Part shown: in pieces, positions 27,454-35,549 of the stretch
Layout: each line of letters begins with the position of its first letter
Numbering within the stretch: the stretch's first letter is position 1
Origin: Prevotellaceae bacterium
GTDB taxonomy: Bacteria; Bacteroidota; Bacteroidia; Bacteroidales; Bacteroidaceae
DNA length: 61,397 bases
Direction: 5' to 3'
Assembly (NCBI GenBank): GCA_028723455.1
Contig: JAQYEW010000019.1
Coordinates: forward strand, 1-61,397
Notes under the pieces: generated by a model
What the model saw: the letters and a program-made list of their open reading frames with translations, nothing else
Told to the model about the DNA's origin: nothing
Databases searched by the model: none
Position numbers and translations under genes: made by a program

Positions 27454-27608
27454 AAAAGATTTATACCCAACCGTGCACGGTTGTTATGCGGATAGAAACG
27501 GGTGCACGGCTAATTTGTGCATCCGACGATTATTTCTATACGAATGACAAGAATAATCTCCATGTCTTTGATGCTGACATGGGGCAGGATGGTGAATGGG
27601 CTGATTGA
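27450..27608 (+). CDS. Small peptide (52 aa), type 'MK.K.Y..P'
   Basis: ATG at 27450 overlaps the previous stop; TGA at 27606-27608. It starts MKKIYTQPCTVVMRIETGAR, has a short hydrophobic core LICASDDYF, and ends with an acidic tail holding one Trp (DMGQDGEWAD). It has no signal peptide. The layout matches the peptide at 21845-22015: basic start, Tyr and Pro at fixed places, acidic Trp-bearing end, and a position right after a secreted protein gene. The ATGA overlap points to translational coupling. Function unknown. Confidence 0.72.
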   Translation: MKKIYTQPCTVVMRIETGARLICASDDYFYTNDKNNLHVFDADMGQDGEWAD

Positions 27609-27629
27609 TGCTCATGTGTGTCAGATATG

Positions 27630-28979
27630 TCAACCCAACAACTCGTGGACAAAGACAGCGATGATGGCGGTAGGCGACACCCACCGCACCAGGAAGCGCC
27701 AGATACGGAAAAGTAGCGTATAGTGCTTTCCTTGGTTCGTAAGTTCGTCCCAAGCAATGCGCCTGTCCATCACCCATCCCGCAAAGACGGCTATGAAGAT
27801 ACCGCCCAGCGGCAGGATAATCTTGGCCGTTACGAAATCAAAGAGATCGAAGAGCGTCATTCCGGCAATCAGGAAATCCTTCCAGGGTCCCAGGCTGAGG
27901 GCGCACGCAATGCTGATAAGTCCTGCGCCCATGCTGACCAATCGTGCCGCCGTGCGGCGGGACAGGCCCGTTTCTTCGCTCAGATAAGCCGTTACGGGTT
28001 CGTGGAGCGAGATGGCGCTTGTAAGGGCCGCCAGGAAAAGCAGCACATAGAACATTCCGCTGAAGACATAGCCTACCCAGGCCATCTGCGTAAAGGCCAT
28101 GTTGAATACGCTGGGCAGGGTGATGAACACCAGCGAGGGACCCATGCCGGGGTTTACGCCTACGGTGAATACGGCCGGAAAGATGACGAAGCCGGCCAGG
28201 ACGGCCACCGACGTGTCCACGGAGGCCACGCTGAATCCTGTCTTCACCAGGTTGGTGTCCCGGCTGAAGTAAGAGGCATAGGTGCACAGACCGCCCATGG
28301 CCAGGGAGAGGGAGTAGAAACTTTGTCCCAGTGCGCCCAAGGCCACATCCACCGTAACCTTGCTGAAGTCGGGCTTGAGGAGAAACTCCACGCCCTCGCG
28401 GAAGCCGCTCATCGAGAAGCTGCCCACAATCAGCAGGCCGATGATGAGCAGCAAGGCCGGCATCATGATTTTGCTGGCGCGCTCGATACCCTCCTTTACG
28501 CCCCTGACCACCACGACATGTACCGCCGCCATGCACAGCAGCGAGGCCGCGACGGGCATCCATCCGCTGGCAACGAAGTTGGCAAAAAAGGCCGAGAAAT
28601 CGCGTTCGCCCGTCAAAAGCCCCGCTGCCGAGGAGACGGTATAGAAGGCCGTCCAGCCACTCACCACGATGTAATAGCACAGTATCAGGAAAGCGACAAC
28701 GATGCCCTGCGTGCCCACCAGTGTCCACAGGCGGTTGGGGGCCAGCTGACGGAAGGCGCCTATGGCGTTCTTGCGTGTATGCCGGCCGATGATGAACTCG
28801 CTCAGCATGACAGGCAGGCCGACGAAGAGCACGCAGGCCAGATAGATAAGGATGAAAGCCGCACCACCGTTGCTGCCCACCTCCGTGGGGAATCGCCAGA
28901 TGTTGCCCAAGCCAACGGCACCGCCGGCGGCCACCAGCACGCCGCCTAACTTACTTCCAAAACGGGCTCTTTCGCTCAT
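27630..28979 (-). CDS. Sodium-dependent transporter, NSS family (copy 2)
   Basis: 449 residues, about eleven membrane segments. GNIWRFPTEVGSNGGAAF is the first-helix sodium and substrate site of the neurotransmitter:sodium symporter family, and later segments show the same LeuT-type layout. The family imports amino acids or related compounds using sodium. The substrate is unknown. It lies 20 bp after a paralogue on the same strand; the two are clearly tandem duplicates and probably one transcript. Confidence 0.92.
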   Translation of the reverse strand: MSERARFGSKLGGVLVAAGGAVGLGNIWRFPTEVGSNGGAAFILIYLACVLFVGLPVMLSEFIIGRHTRKNAIGAFRQLAPNRLWTLVGTQGIVVAFLILCYYIVVSGWTAFYTVSSAAGLLTGERDFSAFFANFVASGWMPVAASLLCMAAVHVVVVRGVKEGIERASKIMMPALLLIIGLLIVGSFSMSGFREGVEFLLKPDFSKVTVDVALGALGQSFYSLSLAMGGLCTYASYFSRDTNLVKTGFSVASVDTSVAVLAGFVIFPAVFTVGVNPGMGPSLVFITLPSVFNMAFTQMAWVGYVFSGMFYVLLFLAALTSAISLHEPVTAYLSEETGLSRRTAARLVSMGAGLISIACALSLGPWKDFLIAGMTLFDLFDFVTAKIILPLGGIFIAVFAGWVMDRRIAWDELTNQGKHYTLLFRIWRFLVRWVSPTAIIAVFVHELLG

Positions 28980-28999
28980 GATTTTCTTTTTTGATAAGT

Positions 29000-30358
29000 T
29001 TAATTGGCCATTTCATTCAGGAACACGATGCCCACGCCGATGGGAGCCACCCAACGCACCAGGAATAGCAGCAGGCCCAGGCAGCGCACACGTATTGTTC
29101 CGTTATTTGTCAGTTGGGCCACAACGAACTTGCGGTTCAGGTACCATTCCACGAACATCGTTATCATGATGCCGCCCAAAGGCATCAGGAACTTGGCTAC
29201 GAGGAAGTCGAAAAGGTCAAAGAAATTGCGGTCCCATATCTTGATGCCGGCCCATGGGCCAAAACTCAGGCAGCAGGCCGTTCCAAGCACCAGGCACACC
29301 AGGGTAACGATCCAGGCGGCGCGCCGGCGCGGGAGGTGATAGTTCTCGATGACAAAGGCCGTGCTGATCTCGTGCATCGATATGCTGCTCGTGAGCGCCG
29401 CCAGAAGTAGCAATACGTAGAACATCAGGGAGAATCCGTAGCCAAGGATGGGAAGCCCTTCAAAAGCGGTCTTGAATACCTGGGGCAGAGTGATAAACAC
29501 CAAGCCCGGACCGGCATCGGGAGCCACGTTGCCCACACTGAACACGGCGGGGAAGATGATAAAGCCGCTCAGGATGGCGACGATACTGTCAATGACGCAC
29601 ACGCTGAAGGCACTCTGCACCAGACGTGTCTCTTTCCTGAAATAGCTGGCGTAGGTGGCCAGCGTGCCCAGTCCCACGCTGAGTGAGAAGAAGGCCTGTC
29701 CCATGGCGCTGAGCACAACGCCCGTCGTAACCTTGCTGAAATCGGGCTTCAGGAGATAGTGCACACCCCGGGAAGCCCCGGGCATGGTGAGCGAAAACAG
29801 CATCAGGAAAACCAGGATCGCCAAGAGCGCGGGCATCATCAGTTTGCTGAAACGCTCGATGCCGCGCTCGATGCCGCGCGCCACGATAAGGTGGGTGAGC
29901 AGAATGAAAAGAAATTGGAAGAGCAGAGGCTTCCATGGATGGCTGACAAAACCTTGGAACAGCGCGCCAAAGTCCTGGTCGGCCCACAGGGCGGTCGTCA
30001 GGGACTCCTGCGTGTAGAAGATGGTCCAGCCTGCCACTACGCTGTAATAGGACAATACCAGGATGCCACCGATGACACCCATAAAGCCGGCCACGATCCA
30101 AGGCTTGCCGGGAGCCAGCTGGCGGAACGCACCCACCGTATTGGCCTTGCTGCCCCGTCCGATCACAAACTCGCTGATCATGACGGGCATCGCCAGGAGG
30201 AACACAAAGCAGAGATAGACCAGAATGAAGGCTGCCCCGCCGTTGCGCCCCACTTCCGTAGGGAATCGCCAGATATTTCCCAGGCCCACGGCACTTCCGG
30301 CCGAGGCCATGATTACGCCCAATTTGCTGGCGAAGGCACCTCTGTTGTCTGCTGTCAT
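29000..30358 (-). CDS. Sodium-dependent transporter, NSS family (copy 1)
   Basis: 452 residues, about eleven membrane segments, with GNIWRFPTEVGRNGGAAF in helix 1. It shares long stretches with the next gene (for example LLKPDFSKVT and SAISL/SSISMHE), so the pair arose by duplication. The short gap to vanZ holds TACCTTTG on the minus strand (30391-30384), a likely -7 box, interlocked with TAACTTTG on the plus strand (30404-30411). Confidence 0.92.
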   Translation of the reverse strand: MTADNRGAFASKLGVIMASAGSAVGLGNIWRFPTEVGRNGGAAFILVYLCFVFLLAMPVMISEFVIGRGSKANTVGAFRQLAPGKPWIVAGFMGVIGGILVLSYYSVVAGWTIFYTQESLTTALWADQDFGALFQGFVSHPWKPLLFQFLFILLTHLIVARGIERGIERFSKLMMPALLAILVFLMLFSLTMPGASRGVHYLLKPDFSKVTTGVVLSAMGQAFFSLSVGLGTLATYASYFRKETRLVQSAFSVCVIDSIVAILSGFIIFPAVFSVGNVAPDAGPGLVFITLPQVFKTAFEGLPILGYGFSLMFYVLLLLAALTSSISMHEISTAFVIENYHLPRRRAAWIVTLVCLVLGTACCLSFGPWAGIKIWDRNFFDLFDFLVAKFLMPLGGIMITMFVEWYLNRKFVVAQLTNNGTIRVRCLGLLLFLVRWVAPIGVGIVFLNEMAN

Positions 30359-30446
30359 GCTATATTTTCCTTATATTTGCTTACAAAGGTAGGGCTTTTT
30401 GCCTAACTTTGCGATAAATTTGTAAGGATAATACGCATTTCACTTC

Positions 30447-30824
30447 ATGAACGCAATGAAACGATACCCATTAAGCCTTTTGTTAGCCCTTGCCATCTGT
30501 GTGGCCAGCCTGGTGCCTGTGCCCGAGGTGGATGTCAGTCCGGTTCGTTTTTTTGACAAATGGGTGCATTTCCTGATGTATGGCAGCCTAAGTCTGGTGC
30601 TTGGTTTTGAATATTACCGCAAGTCGGTTCGCCCCTCGTTGGGGCGTTGGCTGGTGACGGCTTGCTGTCTGCCCGTGCTTTTGGGCGGCTTGCTGGAGCT
30701 TGCGCAAGCCCATCTGACCACCTGCCGCAGCGGCGATTGGCTGGACTTCCTTACCAACGCCTTCGGAACCTTCCTTGCCACGCTGGGTATGCTGGCGGGC
30801 AGGAAGGTGGCTAAGGCTCTTTAG
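30447..30824 (+). CDS. VanZ family membrane protein
   Basis: 125 residues with four hydrophobic segments. The family motif is seen in FDKWVHFLMYGSLSLVLG (second segment) and in GGLLELAQ...RSGDWLDFLTNAFG (last two). VanZ-like proteins are small membrane proteins; one gives low-level teicoplanin resistance, but most have unknown roles. It overlaps the convergent CYTH gene by 14 bp. Confidence 0.88.
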   Translation: MNAMKRYPLSLLLALAICVASLVPVPEVDVSPVRFFDKWVHFLMYGSLSLVLGFEYYRKSVRPSLGRWLVTACCLPVLLGGLLELAQAHLTTCRSGDWLDFLTNAFGTFLATLGMLAGRKVAKAL

Positions 30825-31308
30825 CGATATCATCTTTCCACAGGCGGAAGGGATACTTGCGCATGTGGCTGTTGTAGAAACGGCGGTCGCCCGTTACTTC
30901 ACGTCCGATGAAATCGGGCTTTTCGTAGGGGGCGTTCTCGCTTTCCAGCTCCACTTCTGCCAGGACGAGGCCCTCGTTGTCGCCGTAGAACTCGTCCACC
31001 TCCCAGGTGTGGCGTCCGTCGGGTCCCTGGATCAGATAGCGCGTCTTGTCGATGATGCCGGGTTCGCAGATACGCATCATGTCGCGTGCGTCCTGAAGCG
31101 GAATCTCCTGTTCCCATTCATAGCGCGTCAGTCCGCCCAAAAGGCTGGGGCCTTTGATGGTCAGGTAGCCCTTGTCGCCGCGGATGCGCACGCGTACCGT
31201 GCGCCCGTTGCCGCTGGCTATGTAGCCTTGGGCGATGCGGGTGCTTTCATAGGCCAGGTGCTTGAACTCGCCCCGGACCAGGAATTTTCTCTCGATCTCG
31301 TAGTGCAT
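30811..31308 (-). CDS. CYTH domain protein (triphosphate tunnel family)
   Basis: 165 residues. The N-terminal EIERKFLV is the ExExK signature, and beta strands such as TVRVRIRGDKGYLTIKG and EWEQEIPL give alternating charged residues that line the tunnel. Members hydrolyse triphosphates (inorganic triphosphatase) or act as adenylate cyclases; bacterial single-domain forms are mostly triphosphatases. Substrate not known here. Confidence 0.9.
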   Translation of the reverse strand: MHYEIERKFLVRGEFKHLAYESTRIAQGYIASGNGRTVRVRIRGDKGYLTIKGPSLLGGLTRYEWEQEIPLQDARDMMRICEPGIIDKTRYLIQGPDGRHTWEVDEFYGDNEGLVLAEVELESENAPYEKPDFIGREVTGDRRFYNSHMRKYPFRLWKDDIAKEP

Positions 31309-31320
31309 AAAAATGAGCCG

Positions 31321-31407
31321 GAAAAAACATGTATTTGTTTTGATTGAATTATCTATATGTTTTCCTCAAAACTAATACATGTTTTTTCTGAATTATCTAT
31401 ATGTTTT
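31321..31407. repeat. Inverted repeat with interleaved direct repeat
   Basis: Arms 31321-31343 and 31366-31388 (23 bp, one mismatch, GAAAAAACATGTAT...) enclose 22 bp. A 19-bp direct repeat TGAATTATCTATATGTTTT lies at 31345-31363 and 31389-31407, 44 bp apart. It is in the gap between prfB and the CYTH gene. Confidence 0.85.
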
Positions 31408-31422
31408 TTTTGATGCTTTCTT

Positions 31423-32541
31423 TCACTCCGCTTCCTCTGCGCCGAATTCCATCAGGAAGGCCTTGATGAAGGCGTCGATCTTGCCGTCCATCACACCCGT
31501 TACGTCGCTGGTCTGGTAGTTGGTGCGGTGGTCTTTGACGCGGCGGTCGTCGAAGACATAGCTGCGGATCTGGCTGCCCCATTCGATTTTCTTCTTTCCG
31601 GCCTCCACTTTGGCTTGCTCCTGCATGCGGTGTTGCAGTTCCTTGTCATAAAGCATGGAGCGGAGCAGGCGCAGGGCGTTCTCTTTGTTCTTGGGCTGGT
31701 CTCGTGTCTCGGTGTTCTCGATCAGGATTTCCTCCTCCTCGCCCGTATAGGGGTCCTTGTACTGGTAGCGCAGGCGCACGCCGGATTCCACCTTGTTCAC
31801 GTTCTGTCCGCCCGCACCGCTGGAGCGGAACGTGTCCCACGAGATGCGGGCCTGTTCGATGTTTACCTCGATGGTGTCGTCCACCAGGGGCGTAACGAAC
31901 ACGGAGGCGAAGGAGGTCATGCGCTTGCCCTGGGCGTTGTAGGGCGATACGCGTACCAGGCGGTGCACGCCGTTCTCGCTCTTGAGGTAGCCATAGGCGT
32001 ATTCGCCGGTAATCTCCAGCGTGCAGGTCTTGATGCCTGCGTCGTCGCCCTCCTGGAGGTTGGCCACCACGCATCTGTAGCCTTGGCTTTCAGCCCATCG
32101 CATGTACATGCGCATCAGCATCTGTGCCCAGTCCTGCGCCTCGGTGCCTCCTGCGCCGGCATTGATTTTCAGCACGGCATCCATGGGGTCCTCCTCGCGG
32201 CGCAGCATGTTCTTCAGTTCCAGGTCCTCGATGGCCCCGGTGGCTTTGGCGTAGAGCTGGTCGATTTCCTCTTCGCTCACCAGTTCCTCCTTATAATATT
32301 CCATCGCCAGTTCCAGTTCGTCGCTCAGGGCCTTCACGCCCTGATAGCCTTTGATCCATTTCTCCAGGCTCTTCACGAGCTTCATCTGTGCCTCGGCGCG
32401 TTTCTGGTCCTCCCAAAATTCGGGGGCTTGCGTGCGCAGCTGTTCCTCTTCCCATTGCATCTGCTTTTGGGGGATATTGAGGTAGCGGTTCAACTGCTCC
32501 ACGCGGTCCTTGATTGCTTTCTGTTGTTCTTGGGTTATCAT
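31423..32541 (-). CDS. prfB: Peptide chain release factor 2
   Basis: 372 residues. SSGAGGQNVNKVESG holds the GGQ motif that triggers peptide release; SPY (in VRVSPYNAQGKRMTSF) stands where the stop-recognising SPF tripeptide of RF2 is. The reading frame is continuous. The segment where many bacteria have an in-frame TGA and a +1 shift reads NRYLNIPQKQ without interruption, so there is no programmed frameshift. RF2 reads UGA and UAA. It starts 33 bp after the acyl-CoA ligase stop on the same strand. Confidence 0.97.
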   Translation of the reverse strand: MITQEQQKAIKDRVEQLNRYLNIPQKQMQWEEEQLRTQAPEFWEDQKRAEAQMKLVKSLEKWIKGYQGVKALSDELELAMEYYKEELVSEEEIDQLYAKATGAIEDLELKNMLRREEDPMDAVLKINAGAGGTEAQDWAQMLMRMYMRWAESQGYRCVVANLQEGDDAGIKTCTLEITGEYAYGYLKSENGVHRLVRVSPYNAQGKRMTSFASVFVTPLVDDTIEVNIEQARISWDTFRSSGAGGQNVNKVESGVRLRYQYKDPYTGEEEEILIENTETRDQPKNKENALRLLRSMLYDKELQHRMQEQAKVEAGKKKIEWGSQIRSYVFDDRRVKDHRTNYQTSDVTGVMDGKIDAFIKAFLMEFGAEEAE

Positions 32542-32574
32542 TGATTGTTCTTGTTTCGTGGTTTTCTCTGACCA

Positions 32575-34380
32575 CTATTCGTACATCTTATCTATCAGCG
32601 TCTTGTATCTTTCGTTCAGTACGTTGCGCTTTACTTTCAGGGTGTTGGTGAGTTCGCCTTTCGCCAGGCTGAGCGGCTCGGGCAGCAGGGTGATGCGTTT
32701 TACCTGCTCGTAATGGGCGAACTCTTGCTGGAGGGTCTCGATACGGTCCATGACGAGGGCTACGATTTCCGGCCGGTGGCAAAGGTCGCCATGGTCGGTA
32801 AAGGGCAGGTGATGCGCCTTGGCATAGTCCTCCAGCAGACCGTAGTTGGGTACTACGAGGGCGGACACGAACTTACGCTCGTTGGCGATGATTACCACCT
32901 GGTCGATGTACCGGTCCACGCTCAGCTTGCTCTCCAGAAGCTGTGGCGCGATGTATTTGCCGTTGCTGGTCTTGAACATGTCCTTGATGCGCTCTGTCAG
33001 GTACAGCTCGCCGTCCTTCATGTATCCCGCGTCGCCCGTATGGAACCAGCCTTCTTCGTCGATGCTCAGGGCGGTTACCTCTGCCTTGCGGAAATAGCCC
33101 TTCATGATGGTTTCGCCCTTGAGCAGGATTTCGTTGCTGTCGCCGATGGCCATCTCGACGCCGGGCAGGAGGCGTCCCACGCTGCCGATGCTGGCGGGCT
33201 GGTCCATGCGGTCGCAGGTAACGGTGGCCGTGGTTTCCGTCATGCCGTAGCCGGCCACCATGCGGATGCCTACGCTATGCACGAACTCCTCCACCACGGG
33301 CGGTATGGCTGCGCCGGCCGTGGGGAAGAAATGATGGCGTTCCAGTCCCATCATCCTGAGGAAAACGGGCAGCACGGTGGCCTCGTAGGTCTTCCATTTC
33401 AGTTTCAGCCCCAGGGGAGGCGTTTTCTGTTTCATCACGTAGTCCACGTTGTATTCGCGTCCGCAAGCCAGTGCGTCCTGCATCAGCTTGCGCTGTACGA
33501 GGTTGCTTTTCTCCATCACCTCCTGTACGGCGTTGTACACCTTTTCCCAGAAACGGGGCACGGCACACATGCAGGTGGGGTGAACCTCCTTCAGGCTCTG
33601 CAGCACATCGTGGGGCCGCAGGTTAACGGCCAGGGTGCATCCCGTAGCCAGACACAGATAGGCCCAGCCGCGTTCCAGAACGTGTGTGAAGGGCAGGAAG
33701 TTGAGGATGACGTCGTCCTGGGTGAGAGGCAGCACATGCTCGTGCGCCTTAATGGCCGCACGGTACATGCCGTGCGTCATCTGTACGCCTTTGGAAAGGC
33801 CTGTGGTGCCGCTGGTGTAGAGCACGTTGGCAAGGTCTTCGTCCTGCAATTCGGCGGTGCGCTGTCCGATAATCGCATCGTTATTGACACACTCGCCGAT
33901 TTTCAGGAAGTCGTCGAAATAGATGCTTGTCTGGTCCTGTGCCTTGCGTTCCACGTCGCGGCTGAGGATAATCAGGCGTTTCACGACGGGCGTAAATTGC
34001 AGGACGCGGAAGGCCACCTCGTATTCCTCCTGTTCGCCCACGAAAATATAGCGGATGTCGGCATCCGTTACCATGTATTTCACCTGCGTCTCGCTGGAGG
34101 TGGCATAGAAAGGAATGGTAACGGCACGGATGGCATAGGCACCGAAGTCAAGAAAGAGACATTCGGGCATGTTCTGCGAGAACACGGCCACCTTCTCCTG
34201 TACCCCGACGCCCAGTTGCAGGAGTGCGCTGCTCACGAGGCGTACACGCCGCGAGAACTCCCTCCAGCTGATGTCCATCCATTGGTTCCGGGTGTAGTCT
34301 CTGTAGCGCAGGGCGGTACGGTCGCCATAGATGGCCGCCTGCGAGTGGATGAGTTGGGAGAGTGGGCTGTAGTTAGGCAT
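32575..34380 (-). CDS. Long-chain fatty acid-CoA ligase
   Basis: 601 residues of the adenylate-forming family. The P-loop is LYTSGTTGLSKGV, A5 is GYGMTETTATVT, A7 is GWFHTGDAGYM, and ERIKDMFKTSNGKYIAP is the long-chain ligase signature. It activates fatty acids as acyl-AMP then acyl-CoA at the membrane. A full-consensus promoter lies just upstream. Confidence 0.92.
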   Translation of the reverse strand: MPNYSPLSQLIHSQAAIYGDRTALRYRDYTRNQWMDISWREFSRRVRLVSSALLQLGVGVQEKVAVFSQNMPECLFLDFGAYAIRAVTIPFYATSSETQVKYMVTDADIRYIFVGEQEEYEVAFRVLQFTPVVKRLIILSRDVERKAQDQTSIYFDDFLKIGECVNNDAIIGQRTAELQDEDLANVLYTSGTTGLSKGVQMTHGMYRAAIKAHEHVLPLTQDDVILNFLPFTHVLERGWAYLCLATGCTLAVNLRPHDVLQSLKEVHPTCMCAVPRFWEKVYNAVQEVMEKSNLVQRKLMQDALACGREYNVDYVMKQKTPPLGLKLKWKTYEATVLPVFLRMMGLERHHFFPTAGAAIPPVVEEFVHSVGIRMVAGYGMTETTATVTCDRMDQPASIGSVGRLLPGVEMAIGDSNEILLKGETIMKGYFRKAEVTALSIDEEGWFHTGDAGYMKDGELYLTERIKDMFKTSNGKYIAPQLLESKLSVDRYIDQVVIIANERKFVSALVVPNYGLLEDYAKAHHLPFTDHGDLCHRPEIVALVMDRIETLQQEFAHYEQVKRITLLPEPLSLAKGELTNTLKVKRNVLNERYKTLIDKMYE

Positions 34381-34404
34381 AGTAGGGGCAATTTAATCCT
34401 GACG

Positions 34405-34436
34405 CAAAGTTAGGAATTTCAAATATAAAATGCAAA
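34405..34436 (-). promoter_or_regulatory. Promoter of acyl-CoA ligase / prfB unit
   Basis: On the minus strand TTTG (34436-34433), a 20-bp spacer and TAACTTTG (34412-34405). The divergent gene at 34479 has a weaker TACCTTTA (34445-34452). Confidence 0.7.
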
Positions 34437-34478
34437 AAATTCTTTACCTTTACGGCGCGAAAACCATAACATAAGAAG

Positions 34479-35549
34479 ATGATGGACTATGACCTGCTTA
34501 CCCGGGAGGCGACGGACTTGCTCTGCCGCCTGATTGAAACACCCAGACTGAGCCGCGAGGAGACCGCTGCCGCCAACCTGCTGGAGCAATGGCTCAAGGA
34601 GCGTAACATGCAGCCCGAGCGCCGGGGCAACAACCTGATTGTGCGCCATGCTGGCAAGGCCGGTGCCCCCGTGCTGTTGCTGAACGCCCACATCGACACC
34701 GTGCGCCCCACGGCTTCTTGGACGCGCAACCCCTATCAGGCTACGCTGGAGGGCGACGTATTGTACGGACTGGGCAGCAACGACGACGGCGCATCGCTGG
34801 TAACCATGATTCAGGCCTTCCGTCTGCTCTGTCAGGAGGATTTGAATTATAACCTTGTGCTTGCCCTGAGCGCGGAAGAAGAGGTGAGTGGCAAGAACGG
34901 TATGGAAAGTCTGGTGCCTTTGCTGGGGCGCGTGGATGTGGCGCTGGTGGGCGAACCGACGGGCATGCAGCCGGCCCTGTGCGAGAAAGGATTGATGGTG
35001 CTGGATTGTACAGCGAAGGGACGTCCCGGACATGCCGCGCGCGACGAGGGCGACAATGCCATCTACCATGCTTTGGATGACATGCAATGGTTCCGCACCC
35101 ACCGGTGGGAGCGTGTAAGTCCGCTGTTGGGCCCCGTGAAGATGACGGTAACGATCGTGAATGCCGGCACGCAGCACAACGTGGTGCCCGCCGAGTGTCA
35201 GTTTACGGTGGACGTACGCACGAACGAGCTATACACGAACGAGGAACTGTTCCGGCTGATCCGGCAAGAGGTAAGGAGCGAAGTGCGGGCGCGCAGTTTC
35301 CGCTTGGGCAGTAGTCGTCTGGACGAGAACCACCCCTTGGCACAGGCCGCCATACGTATGGGCCGCACGCCCTATGGCAGTCCCACGCTCAGCGACCAGG
35401 CCCTGATGCCCTGGCCCAGCATGAAGATGGGGCCTGGAGACAGCCGCCGCAGCCATAGTGCCGACGAATACATCCGCATCAGCGAACTGCGCGAGGCGAT
35501 AGAGATGTATCATCAGTTGCTTAGCGCCCTACCCACTGTTCGGGGTTGA
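34479..35549 (+). CDS. M20 family metallo-deacylase (ArgE-like)
   Basis: 356 residues. Metal and catalytic residues of the M20 family are present: His and Asp in NAHIDTVRP, Asp in GSNDDGAS, Glu-Glu in LSAEEEVSGKNG, Glu in GEPTGMQPA and a final His in RRSHSADEYI. The dimerisation lid domain lies at about 175-285. In Bacteroides this family position is filled by the arginine-pathway deacylase acting on acylated citrulline or ornithine, and Bacteroides uses succinylated intermediates. No other arg gene is adjacent, so the substrate is inferred. The 3' end overlaps the convergent envC-like gene by 29 bp. Confidence 0.85.
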   Translation: MMDYDLLTREATDLLCRLIETPRLSREETAAANLLEQWLKERNMQPERRGNNLIVRHAGKAGAPVLLLNAHIDTVRPTASWTRNPYQATLEGDVLYGLGSNDDGASLVTMIQAFRLLCQEDLNYNLVLALSAEEEVSGKNGMESLVPLLGRVDVALVGEPTGMQPALCEKGLMVLDCTAKGRPGHAARDEGDNAIYHALDDMQWFRTHRWERVSPLLGPVKMTVTIVNAGTQHNVVPAECQFTVDVRTNELYTNEELFRLIRQEVRSEVRARSFRLGSSRLDENHPLAQAAIRMGRTPYGSPTLSDQALMPWPSMKMGPGDSRRSHSADEYIRISELREAIEMYHQLLSALPTVRG

